A stretch of 64,000 nt of DNA from the NCBI GenBank assembly GCA_020723485.1, contig DYIU01000003.1:62001-126000 (forward strand). Direction: 5' to 3'. The notes under the pieces are model-generated. The model did no database searches. It saw only the letters and a program-made list of their open reading frames with translations, and was not told the DNA's origin. Origin of the DNA: Acidimicrobium ferrooxidans. GTDB lineage: Bacteria > Actinomycetota > Geothermincolia > Fen-727 > Anoxymicrobiaceae. Each line of letters begins with the position of its first letter. Within the stretch, counting starts at the first letter, position 1. Both the position numbers and the translations under genes were made by a program. This document shows, piece after piece, positions 17,296 to 25,167 of this stretch.

Positions 17296-18588
17296 TCACT
17301 TGGTCGCCACCGCCGCGTAGTCCATGTAGCTGAACAGCACCGAGTTGAGCTTCTCCAGGTTGGCGTTGAGCTCCTCGACCCACGGCTCGTCGGCCGCGGT
17401 CTCGGGGACCACTATCCGGGAAAGGCGCTGGTTCTTCGGCACCGGGTTGGCGAGTTCTATCTCGACGTCGCGGAACCCCGCGGACAGCAGCAGGAACCGC
17501 GTTGTCTCCGGGTGTATGGGCTGGACGTGCGAGAGGTCCGCGTAGAAGAAGCTCGCGAATATGAGGAGGCACTGGGGGTTGGGAGTCTCGATGACCACGT
17601 GGCCCCCCGGCTTCATCTTCCTGTATACCAGGCCGACCAGCTCAATGAGCTCGTCGGGGGTCATGTGCTCGAAGACCTGTGAGAGGAAGACGCCGTCCAC
17701 CGACTCGTCCGCCAGCGCGGACAGGTGCTCGAGGGCCTCGGCCTGCTCGACCGCGAGCCCGAGCTCCGCGCAGAACCGGACCGCGTCTCCCTCTATGTCG
17801 ATGCCGTACCCGTCTATGCCCTTCTCGGACATCAGCTCGAGGAACTCCCCGCGGCCGCAACCGATGTCCAGCACGTTGGAGCAGCCCTCGAAGTGCCTCA
17901 GGTACGGCTGCTGGCGCCGCTTGATGAGCTCGCGGTCGCCCCTGTGGATGCCCTCGAACCAGTAGTAGTCGAAGTGGAACACCTGTCCGGACTTCTCGGG
18001 AGTGACGCGACCGCGCCCGACCGGCTGCGCCGCCGCCTCCTGCCCCGCCCCGGCGGCCGGGGCCGCCTGCCGTTCCGCGGAAGGCTGGGCCCCGTGCCTC
18101 CACTCCCTCTCGAGCCTGCCGATGCGCTCGTCGAACCTCTCCCCCTCCAGCGCCCTGGTGCGCGCGGACAGGTTCTCCTTCTCCAGGACCTCCAGGCGGT
18201 CAGAGACGCTCTTCAGCTGGCCCGCTATCTCGCGCATGGCCCTGGCCGAGGACGCCTGGACGCTGTGGAGCTGCGCGACTACCGGGTTCACGTACCAGTA
18301 GACCGATCTCTGTATCACTCGCTTCACGAACCTCTTGAGCGCGCCGACGAGCTTCCCGGGGAACTTGGGCTCTTCCGCGGGGAATATCTCGTCCAGCGGC
18401 GCCAGGCTCTGGTCGAGCGAGAGGAGGCTGTTCGATATGTTCTGCCAGGCGCCGGGAAGGAGGTAAGTGACGTCCTCGTACTCCCGCACCTCGGAGCGGT
18501 ACTGCTGAACCCTGCCGGTCTGTCTCTCGGCAAGGACGTTGGCGACGTCCCTCAGCACCTCGTCTATGTCGACATCCACCGGGTCCAT
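17296..18588 (-). CDS. Coiled-coil methyltransferase with W-Y-x-x-P module, next to the ABC exporter
   Basis: 430 residues from an ATG with GAGG four bases upstream. Residues about 60-135 are the helical module (LVGALKRFVKRVIQRSVYWY, then VNPVV), followed by a coiled coil (about 125-165, VSDRLEVLEKENLSARTRAL) and a Pro/Ala linker. Residues about 205-400 are a class I methyltransferase: NVLDIGCGRGEFLELM, GYGIDIEGDAV, GVFLSQVFEHMTPDEL and VVIETPNPQCLL. It begins 13 bp after wzt. A membrane-bound, coiled-coil methyltransferase beside a Wzt that has a carbohydrate-binding tail recalls the WbdD-Wzt system, in which methylation ends the chain and marks it for export; this link is inferred from layout. 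Confidence 0.86.
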   Translation of the reverse strand: MDPVDVDIDEVLRDVANVLAERQTGRVQQYRSEVREYEDVTYLLPGAWQNISNSLLSLDQSLAPLDEIFPAEEPKFPGKLVGALKRFVKRVIQRSVYWYVNPVVAQLHSVQASSARAMREIAGQLKSVSDRLEVLEKENLSARTRALEGERFDERIGRLEREWRHGAQPSAERQAAPAAGAGQEAAAQPVGRGRVTPEKSGQVFHFDYYWFEGIHRGDRELIKRRQQPYLRHFEGCSNVLDIGCGRGEFLELMSEKGIDGYGIDIEGDAVRFCAELGLAVEQAEALEHLSALADESVDGVFLSQVFEHMTPDELIELVGLVYRKMKPGGHVVIETPNPQCLLIFASFFYADLSHVQPIHPETTRFLLLSAGFRDVEIELANPVPKNQRLSRIVVPETAADEPWVEELNANLEKLNSVLFSYMDYAAVATK

Positions 18589-18601
18589 CCGTCCTCACCC
18601 C

Positions 18602-19774
18602 CTACCTGAAGACCTGTATCTCGGTCGGCACGTACAAGAGGCCGGCGTCGTCCACGTCGCTCTTCATGTCGAACGGGACGTGCCGGTCCAGCCAGTGGTA
18701 TATGGTCTGCTCGTCACGCGAGTGGATGGCCGCGCTCACCAGGTACCGTCCCTCGAGCATCGGCAGGGACGAGAGGTCGAACTGCACGAAACCCTCCCCG
18801 GTGAGGGTGCCCAGGTCGAGCCCCTTCAGCCGGGTGTTGGTGCCGTAAGCGGTGAAGCCGCGATAGTCGTCTATGGAGAACCCGAACACCGGGTCGGTCA
18901 CCGGCTCGTTGGCCCTCCAGGCGACCCTTATCTTCATCGGCTGGCCGGTGTGGAAGACGGTGGTGGGCTCCTCGGCCTCGTTGAGGAGGGCCACGCCGAG
19001 TATCTCGAGCCGGCGGTCGCCGCGCTCGGAGCCCTCCTCGGCGGTCTCCATCACCTGGTGGTAGTAGTTGACGACCTCGCGCGGCCTGCCCTCTTTCACC
19101 ACCGAGCCGTGGTCGAGCATCACCACGTAGCTGCATATCTCCTTGGTTATCTCGACGTTGTGGGTGACGAAGATTATTGTCTTTCCCGACTCCTGTATCT
19201 CCTCGATGCGCTCAAGGCACTTGCGCTGGAAGGCCTCGTCGCCCACCGCCAGCACCTCGTCGATGATGAGGATGTCCGGGTCGACGTTGATGGCGATGGC
19301 GAAGCCAAGCCGGATGTACATGCCGCTCGAGTAGTTGCGCACGTGGTTGTCGATGAACCTCTCGAGCTCGGCGAAGGCCACTATCTCGTCGAACCTCTTG
19401 TCGACCTCTTTCTTTGAGAACCCCAGGATGGAGGCGTTCAGGTAGACGTTCTCGCGGCCGGTGAGGTCGGGCTGGAAACCGGCGCCCAGCTCGAGCAGCG
19501 CGGCGATGCTGCCGTTGGTGACGACCTTCCCGGAGGTCGGGTACAGTATCTTGGTGACGCACTTGAGCAGGGTGGACTTGCCTGAGCCGTTCGCGCCTAT
19601 GATGCCGAGGGTCTCACCCGGCTTGACGCTCACGCTCACGTCCTTCAGCGCCCAGAACTCCTCGTAGCCGCGCTTTCGGAAGAACAGCACCTTCTCCTTC
19701 AGGCTCTTAACGTTCTCGTGGTAGAGCTTGAACATCTTCGAGACTTCGTCTATCTCTACAGCGTATTCAGCCAT
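18602..19774 (-). CDS. wzt: ABC polysaccharide exporter, ATP-binding subunit with carbohydrate-binding tail
   Basis: 390 residues. The nucleotide-binding domain (about 1-245) has Walker A GANGSGKSTLL, signature NYSSGMYIRLGFA, Walker B ILIIDEVLAVGDEAF and switch His in FVTHNVE. Residues about 255-390 form an extra beta-rich domain (FHTGQPMKIRVAW, VFGFSIDDYRGFTAYGTNT, GRYLVSAAIHSRD) matching the Wzt C-terminal domain that recognises the finished end of the polysaccharide. It pairs with the permease just upstream (16-bp gap). Presence of this domain implies that chain ends are specifically marked before export. Confidence 0.95.
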   Translation of the reverse strand: MAEYAVEIDEVSKMFKLYHENVKSLKEKVLFFRKRGYEEFWALKDVSVSVKPGETLGIIGANGSGKSTLLKCVTKILYPTSGKVVTNGSIAALLELGAGFQPDLTGRENVYLNASILGFSKKEVDKRFDEIVAFAELERFIDNHVRNYSSGMYIRLGFAIAINVDPDILIIDEVLAVGDEAFQRKCLERIEEIQESGKTIIFVTHNVEITKEICSYVVMLDHGSVVKEGRPREVVNYYHQVMETAEEGSERGDRRLEILGVALLNEAEEPTTVFHTGQPMKIRVAWRANEPVTDPVFGFSIDDYRGFTAYGTNTRLKGLDLGTLTGEGFVQFDLSSLPMLEGRYLVSAAIHSRDEQTIYHWLDRHVPFDMKSDVDDAGLLYVPTEIQVFR

Positions 19775-19789
19775 GACTCACCGCCTGAG

Positions 19790-20629
19790 CTAGATCTGCT
19801 CGGCGAAACCGCGCTCCTTCCTCACGAAGTAGTAGTACCCGAAGACCAGCAGGAACACAGCCAGGAGCGAAGTGCCCAGGATGCCCCAGAACGACAGGTA
19901 GTTGACCGCCGGGTACTTGTCCGGAAACTTGTAGACTTTCGCCGCGTAGTAGTGCGGGTTGTAGATGATGAACTGCCAGAGCTGGATTATGTTTGTCATC
20001 GGGTTCAAAAGGTAGAGCCTGAACCACTCCCCCAGTGCGTTCATGGCCATGCCGATGGGATAGACGATGGGGGTCAGCCAGAACCAGGCCATCGTCGCCA
20101 CCTCGACGAAGTGCTGCACGTCGCGGAGGTAGACGTTGGCCGCCGACAGGAACATGCAGAGCCCCAGCGTGAATGTGACCTCGAGGAGGAACACCAGCGG
20201 GAAGAACAGCAGGTAGATGGAGAAGTGCCACCCGATGATGAGCAGGAAGATGAAGAACACCGCCATCTGCATGAAGAAGTGGAAGATATTCGCGCCGATC
20301 GCGGCGAGCGGCAGCGTCTCCCTCGGGAAATAGACCTTCTTGACGAGCCCCGGATTGCCCACAACGGTCCCTACCGACTGCATCAGGCAGTTCACGAAGA
20401 AGAGCCACGGGAGCAGTCCCGACATCAGGTACACGACGAACCAGTTCATTGCGTCGTTCTTCACAAGGATGGAGAACACCAGGCTGAAGACAGCGAGCAT
20501 TATTAGCGGGTTCATGAAAGACCACAGGAACCCGAGGACCGAGCGTTTGTATTTGACCTTGAGCTCTTTTACGGTCAGGTTGTAAAGGAGCTCGCGATGG
20601 ACCCAGAGGTCCTTGAGCCTATCTATCAT
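19790..20629 (-). CDS. wzm: ABC polysaccharide exporter, permease subunit
   Basis: 279 residues with six hydrophobic segments, an ABC-2 type permease. It starts with the amphipathic LYNLTVKELKVKYKRSVLGF, and has the GLLPWLFFVNCL and SAANVYLRDVQHFVEVATMA segments typical of Wzm/TagG/RfbA proteins. It is the first gene of a run on the minus strand that continues through wzt, the methyltransferase and the glycosyltransferases to about 11.9 kb. The ribosome site is weak (AAGAG directly before ATG). Exports the lipid-linked polysaccharide across the cytoplasmic membrane. Confidence 0.95.
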   Translation of the reverse strand: MIDRLKDLWVHRELLYNLTVKELKVKYKRSVLGFLWSFMNPLIMLAVFSLVFSILVKNDAMNWFVVYLMSGLLPWLFFVNCLMQSVGTVVGNPGLVKKVYFPRETLPLAAIGANIFHFFMQMAVFFIFLLIIGWHFSIYLLFFPLVFLLEVTFTLGLCMFLSAANVYLRDVQHFVEVATMAWFWLTPIVYPIGMAMNALGEWFRLYLLNPMTNIIQLWQFIIYNPHYYAAKVYKFPDKYPAVNYLSFWGILGTSLLAVFLLVFGYYYFVRKERGFAEQI

Positions 20630-20679
20630 CTCTTGAGGTTTTCAGTAGTCCTGCCCTTTTTCCCTTGAATGACCGCTAA

Positions 20680-20685
20680 ATTCTA
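20680..20685 (-). promoter_or_regulatory. Possible -10 box for the wzm-wzt operon
   Basis: The minus strand reads TAGAAT about 50 bases before the wzm ATG, in the only AT-rich part of the leader. No clear -35 hexamer is found at the usual spacing. Confidence 0.35.
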
Positions 20686-20816
20686 CCAGAACGCCCCCGG
20701 TGCCGCCCCGCCCGGACAGGCTCGGATCGCGGCCAGATAAGGTTTACGAGATTGCCCGCGAAGGCTGGACATGGGCTTGTTCTGCTGTCACAGCCGTGCG
20801 GTATGCTTGCCCTGGT

Positions 20817-20888
20817 GGGCCCGTCGTCCAATGGGAGGATGCCCGCCTCGTCACGTGGGAGATGGGGGTTCGATTCCCCCCGGGTCCA
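20817..20888 (+). tRNA. tRNA-Asp-like gene with an 8-base anticodon loop
   Basis: 72 bases fold as a cloverleaf. The acceptor stem is GGGCCCG/CGGGTCC plus A73, the D stem GTCC/GGAT, and the T arm GGGGG-TTCGATT-CCCCC. The anticodon stem CCCGC pairs with GTGGG (one G-T) and encloses CTCGTCAC, eight bases. Usual tRNA-Asp has CTGTCAC here, so this gene looks like tRNA-Asp(GTC) with one extra C after T33; read strictly from T33 the triplet would be CGT. No CCA is encoded (CT follows). A weak promoter may lie upstream (TTGTTC at 20777, TATGCT at 20802, 19-base spacing). It could be a working tRNA with an odd loop, a frameshift-reading tRNA, or a pseudogene. Confidence 0.75.
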
Positions 20889-20903
20889 CTCGCCTCTCCC
20901 GCG

Positions 20904-20933
20904 TTGACAGGGCATCCTCACCGTGACGATAAT
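20904..20933 (+). promoter_or_regulatory. Near-consensus sigma70-type promoter after the tRNA
   Basis: TTGACA (20904-20909), an 18-base spacer and GATAAT (20928-20933). It would start transcription near 20940, only about 20 bases before a strong terminator, so no protein gene can be served. It may drive a very short RNA or be chance. Confidence 0.4.
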
Positions 20934-20960
20934 GGTTTCAGACGAGGCGGGCATGGATCG

Positions 20961-20983
20961 GGCCCCGGGAGACCGGGGCCTTT
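20961..20983 (+). terminator. Intrinsic terminator after the tRNA
   Basis: GGCCCCGG-GAGA-CCGGGGCC is a perfect 8-bp GC stem with a four-base loop followed by TTTCCTGTT. It ends plus-strand transcription from the tRNA. The minus-strand membrane gene ends 6 bases further on; read from that side the hairpin lacks a T-run. Confidence 0.8.
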
Positions 20984-20988
20984 CCTGT

Positions 20989-23421
20989 TCACCCTTCAGA
21001 TGCGACGTCAGTCACCGGAGCTTCGGCCCTCTTCTGGCGTCTCCTGTACAACCAGATGCCGAGCAGCACCAGGAAGTAGAGCGCGAGCGCGCCCAGCGCG
21101 GCCAGGGAGATTGCGGCCCCGTTCCTCACGCTCTCCGGGCGGAAGCGGAACTCGACCGTCCGCTGGCCACCTTCGAGCAGGACACCCCTGAACATCAGGT
21201 TTGTCTGGAGGACCTCCCTCTTCCTCCCGTCCACGTAGACTTCCCATCCGGGGTAGAACACCTCTGAGACCACCAGGAGACCGTTGCAGGAGGGGTCGAC
21301 CTCGAGAGTCAGGTGATGCGGCGAACTGGAAGCGACGCGCACTTCGCCTTTGATCGCCTTCAAGACGTCTCTTGGCATCAACATCTGGAACTCTCCGTCG
21401 GTCTCTGCCGGGGCAGCCGCCGGATAAACGACACCCGCGGTCTCTCGCAGCCCCGCTGCGAAGTTCACGCGGGAAAGCTGCCTCAAGTAGTCATATACAT
21501 CATCGTTGTCGAGGAATGCGTAGGCGTCGCTCATCCACGCCCTGGGCATCGCGGTCAGGTTCCTGTACACGAAGACGTTGCCGAATGAACCGATGAGCTC
21601 GAACTTGCCCTCGGCGAGTATCGGGGCGATGCGCCTGCGCGTGAGGAAGTAAGTGTCGTTCATAACGTCGAGCAGTTCCGAGCGCAGGCCCCCCTCGTAG
21701 AACAGTCCCACCTGCACCCCGGGAGCCTGCTGGGGGACGATGAGCCCCCGGTAGTCGTAGAACGTCTCGAGCACAAGCGAGTCGTCACCGGTGGCCTTCT
21801 CAAGGCCGTAGATGGGCCCGTTGTCCAGGGACGGGTACATGGTGTTGGCGTCCGTCTCGACCCTGAACTCACCGGGCTGAGCGGCCACGTAGCGCGACGC
21901 CTCCTTGTCGCCGTAGAGGTCGTCAGGATCCACCTCGACGAATATCCAGAGCGTGTTCATCACTATGAGGTCCACCGCGACCAGCGCCACCAGGCCCGCG
22001 GTGAGCCAGACCTTACCGTTTGCGCGCGAGCGCGCTATGAACAGCAGGAGGACCAGCCCGCCCACCAGCAGGAGCGGCGAGACCAGGCTCAACAGCGCGG
22101 TGCTGTTCGCCGCGCGAAGCCTCGACCCCCTCAGCAGGACGAACGCGGCAAGGCCAGCCGCGAGCAGGGCGACCGCGCCCGCGACGGCGCCCGCGGTCTT
22201 GAGCGCGCTGCGATAGCGCTCGGGGCTCTCCTCGAGCGCGGTGACCAGGTGGTCCGCGCCGAGCCCGGCCAGGAGCGCCGAGGCGAACCCGAACATCACC
22301 AGCACCCGCGCGGGGTCGCGGAACCGGTTGACGAATATCCCCAGCTTGAAGAGGGCTGTCCAGAGGTAACCCCCCGGCCCGAGGGCGAGCAGGAGTGAGA
22401 TCAGGAGCGTTATCCAGAGGAAGACGGCCAGAGCCCGCGGCTTCTTCAGGAGGGCGACCACGCCCAGGGCTCCCCCCACCACGCCGGCGTAGCCGTACGT
22501 CTCCCACATCAGCCACCCGCCGGTGTACTGGCCCAGGGAGCCGCCGAAGAAGTGCGGGAAGACCAGGTTGACGGCCTGCCACCTGGGCAGGCTCGCGGTG
22601 ATCGCCACGTCGTAAGGTACCCTGGACCGCGTCGAGAGCCCGATGAGCTCCCATGTCGGCACGAGCTGCGCCGCCGCGAGCGCCGCGGCCACCGCCACCG
22701 CCGCGGCCAGGGCCCCGAGGCCGAAGAGCGGCCCGGCGGCCTCCTCACCCCTGAAGTGCTGCACCGACATGAGCACGACGAGCCCCAGCAGGACGGCGCA
22801 CAGGTAGAAGATCGACTGCACGTGGCCGGCCGTGAGGGCGATGCCCATGGCGGCGCCGGCAAGGACGGCGTAGTAGAACTTCCGCCGGGTCAGGGCGCGG
22901 TTGAAGAGCAGGAAGACCAGCGGTATCCACGCCGCCGCGCTGTGCTGGTTGATGTGCCCGGCGTGCGCGGCCATGAACCCGCACAGCATGAACGTGAGCG
23001 CCGATACCGCGGCCCCGGCGCGGCCCATCTTCAGGTCTCGCGCCAGGATGTAGGTGAACACACCCGCGAGGTAGAAGTGGAAGACCACGAACGCGCACTG
23101 GGCCTTGAGAGGGAAATCGGCGCCGGCGAACCCGTAGACGCCGACCATGAGCAGGTTGACCGGGTACAGGAGCGCGGTCTGATAGGAAGCGAAGAACGGT
23201 TGGCCGGACAGGATGTAGGGGCTCCAGAGGGGGAACGTGCCCCCGGCTATGGAGTTCACCTCGTACACCCTCGCGGGGTAGAACTGGCGGATGAAATCGA
23301 GCTCCACCCCGAACGACCAGTTGCGCTGGAAAAGGACCCGGGCGAAAACGATCGCAACGAGGCCCAGCAGCCCGGCGATCATCAACCAGTCGGCGGAGCC
23401 CCAGCGATTCTCCCGGCTCAC
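20989..23421 (-). CDS. YfhO-family multi-spanning membrane protein
   Basis: 810 residues with about 13 hydrophobic segments and a soluble, beta-rich C-terminal part (about 500-770) before a last membrane helix. The first outer loop has ELDFIRQFYPARVYEVNSI and FPLWSPYILSGQPFFASYQT, a signature of the YfhO family of GT-C-like enzymes. Family members such as YfhO add sugars to lipoteichoic acid from polyprenyl-phosphate donors, so an outer-face glycosylation role is likely. The C-terminal LLVVSEVFYPGWEVYVDG segment is also typical. The ATG overlaps the stop of the gene before it (4 bp), forming a run with the two membrane genes upstream. Confidence 0.88.
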   Translation of the reverse strand: MSRENRWGSADWLMIAGLLGLVAIVFARVLFQRNWSFGVELDFIRQFYPARVYEVNSIAGGTFPLWSPYILSGQPFFASYQTALLYPVNLLMVGVYGFAGADFPLKAQCAFVVFHFYLAGVFTYILARDLKMGRAGAAVSALTFMLCGFMAAHAGHINQHSAAAWIPLVFLLFNRALTRRKFYYAVLAGAAMGIALTAGHVQSIFYLCAVLLGLVVLMSVQHFRGEEAAGPLFGLGALAAAVAVAAALAAAQLVPTWELIGLSTRSRVPYDVAITASLPRWQAVNLVFPHFFGGSLGQYTGGWLMWETYGYAGVVGGALGVVALLKKPRALAVFLWITLLISLLLALGPGGYLWTALFKLGIFVNRFRDPARVLVMFGFASALLAGLGADHLVTALEESPERYRSALKTAGAVAGAVALLAAGLAAFVLLRGSRLRAANSTALLSLVSPLLLVGGLVLLLFIARSRANGKVWLTAGLVALVAVDLIVMNTLWIFVEVDPDDLYGDKEASRYVAAQPGEFRVETDANTMYPSLDNGPIYGLEKATGDDSLVLETFYDYRGLIVPQQAPGVQVGLFYEGGLRSELLDVMNDTYFLTRRRIAPILAEGKFELIGSFGNVFVYRNLTAMPRAWMSDAYAFLDNDDVYDYLRQLSRVNFAAGLRETAGVVYPAAAPAETDGEFQMLMPRDVLKAIKGEVRVASSSPHHLTLEVDPSCNGLLVVSEVFYPGWEVYVDGRKREVLQTNLMFRGVLLEGGQRTVEFRFRPESVRNGAAISLAALGALALYFLVLLGIWLYRRRQKRAEAPVTDVASEG

Positions 23422-25019
23422 GGCCCCGCCCGCTTCTTGAGGATCAGCACCCCGTCTCGATCGAAGACCGGCTCGTATTCGCCGCCTGCCTCCAGGCGCC
23501 TGACGACGTTCCTGTAGTACCTGCCGTCCTCCGGCAGGGGCAGCTTGGAGGTCCCCCTGTCGAGGGCCACGTACTCGACGCCCGGGACCGGCGCTCCCGG
23601 CCGCGGCTCGCCCTTCACCCAGGACCTGAATGAGTACGGGAACGTTATCCTCATGCCCTCTTTATCGAGTGTCAGGACGAACGAGCGGTCGACCAGGGAG
23701 GAGAACGGGTCAGGGAACCTGTAGGCCCTGTTGCGCTCCGCCAGGTGCGCGAGGAGGAACACCTGCGCCGAGACCGAGGCGTCGTCCGGTATGAGCGAGA
23801 GCCCCTCCCGGATCGTCTCGACGTGCGCGTCGGAGGTGTAAGCGCTGGTCCTCCACCCGCCGGAGAGGGGGCTCGGGCCGTAGTATATGTTCGCGCCCAC
23901 CACGCAGAGCACCATTATGACGGCAACTGCCCCGACGGCCTTTCCGGCCCTGGGGCTCCCCTCGGCCCAGGTCTTGAGCCGCCTCAGCCCGAATACGACC
24001 GCTATGAAGACGAACGGGATAATGGCCGCCGTGTACTGGAAAGCTATCGTGTGCTGCGGCTCGAAGTCGCTCACCATGTTTATAAGGAACGCGGGAATGG
24101 CGGGCAGCAGGAACACGGGCGCGAAGAGGCACAGGAACGCCACCGGTAGCAGCAGGTCGAACACGTATCGCAGGTTCTGGCGGGTCGCCAGTATGTTGAA
24201 GGTGCGCAGGGGATGCAGGACCATGTTCTTGAGGGCCTCGCTCGGTGTCTGGCCGAACTGCCCCAGGCGACCCGAGTACTGGTACCCGGCCGGCGAGAAC
24301 GCCGGGAGAAGCACCAGGACCGCGAGCAGGAAGTAGACGAACGAGCCTATCGCCACTATCTTGCCGGCTCGCCTGTCGTACAGGAAGTAGACGACGATGC
24401 CCAGCACCAGCACCGCCAGGACCATGTCCTCCTTGCAGAAAGCGGCTCCCGCGCAGCAGGCGTAGAACCAGCCGTACTTCTTCCGTTCTATGGCCAGGAA
24501 AGCGAAGAGAAGAAACGTCAGGCCGAGCGCCTCCGGGTGGAAGTCGAAGAGGTTCAGGTACTGGAGCGCCGGGTACGTCAGGTAGGCGGCCGCCACCGCC
24601 ACCGCCACCGGACGGCTTCCCACCTTGTCCCTGGCCAGCAGGTAGAGCGGGAGAGCCCCGAGGGCGAGCACGGCGGTCTGCACGGTGAGAAGCGCCGGCA
24701 CGTTCCCCCTTACCCAGTAGAGGGGGACCAGCAGGACCAGTATCGGGGCGAAGTGGTCGCCGTAGAGGTTCATCCCCCTTATCGTGCTCACCGGCGCCTG
24801 GAAGCGCGACATCTTCCAGACGACCTGGCTGAAGATGGCGGTGTCCAGGTTGGAGGCGCGGAAGTTGGCGTACCTCATGATGCAGAGGGTGGTGAACAGG
24901 GCGGCGTACGCCGCCATGATTATGAAGACCAGGATGAGTACCCGGTCGAACTCTTTCTTCTCTTTTGCGGGCGCGTCCGGCCGTTCGGCCCCATGCACCG
25001 TCTGGGCGGTTTGCTCCAT
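23418..25019 (-). CDS. DUF2079-family membrane protein (GT-C-like)
   Basis: About 533 residues from an ATG at 25019. The frame also opens at an ATG at 25067, but that codon lies inside an inverted-repeat element, so it is unlikely to be the native start. Around 12 hydrophobic segments are present. The conserved outer loop FRASNLDTAIFSQVVWKMSR and NLYGDHFAPILVLLVPLYW define DUF2079, a GT-C-like family often found with polysaccharide genes. A lumenal domain ends the protein (about 400-533). It is coupled to the YfhO gene by a 4-bp overlap. Substrate unknown. Confidence 0.83.
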   Translation of the reverse strand: MEQTAQTVHGAERPDAPAKEKKEFDRVLILVFIIMAAYAALFTTLCIMRYANFRASNLDTAIFSQVVWKMSRFQAPVSTIRGMNLYGDHFAPILVLLVPLYWVRGNVPALLTVQTAVLALGALPLYLLARDKVGSRPVAVAVAAAYLTYPALQYLNLFDFHPEALGLTFLLFAFLAIERKKYGWFYACCAGAAFCKEDMVLAVLVLGIVVYFLYDRRAGKIVAIGSFVYFLLAVLVLLPAFSPAGYQYSGRLGQFGQTPSEALKNMVLHPLRTFNILATRQNLRYVFDLLLPVAFLCLFAPVFLLPAIPAFLINMVSDFEPQHTIAFQYTAAIIPFVFIAVVFGLRRLKTWAEGSPRAGKAVGAVAVIMVLCVVGANIYYGPSPLSGGWRTSAYTSDAHVETIREGLSLIPDDASVSAQVFLLAHLAERNRAYRFPDPFSSLVDRSFVLTLDKEGMRITFPYSFRSWVKGEPRPGAPVPGVEYVALDRGTSKLPLPEDGRYYRNVVRRLEAGGEYEPVFDRDGVLILKKRAGP

Positions 25020-25059
25020 CAAATATGTTTTCTTCCAAGGCCGCCCGTATACCTCGAAA

Positions 25060-25154
25060 CGCAACATCGGGGTCAGGTCACTTTGTTGCGCTTCCTGTCG
25101 GCAATCGTTCCGGGCTCTCGAAACGCAACAAAGTGACCTGACCCCGATGTTGCG
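25060..25154. repeat. Paired inverted-repeat element, perfect 31-bp arms
   Basis: The left arm (25060-25090, CGCAACATCGGGGTCAGGTC then ACTTTGTTGCG) is repeated exactly in inverse orientation at 25124-25154, with 33 bases between. Each arm also has its own short inverted ends (CGCAACA/TGTTGCG), so single-arm and whole-element hairpins compete. It lies between two co-oriented membrane-protein genes and may affect readthrough. Related copies are at 11874, 31047, 40810 and 54935. Confidence 0.92.
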
Positions 25155-25167
25155 CCAAACGGGTGCC

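Noticed and set aside
24588-24612. GCCACC triplet run
   Set aside because: It lies in the DUF2079 coding frame as an Ala/Val-rich membrane helix; simple low complexity.
25020-25067. ATG at 25067 as the start of the DUF2079 gene
   Set aside because: The codon belongs to the inverted-repeat element, and the ATG at 25019 gives a normal polar N-terminus.
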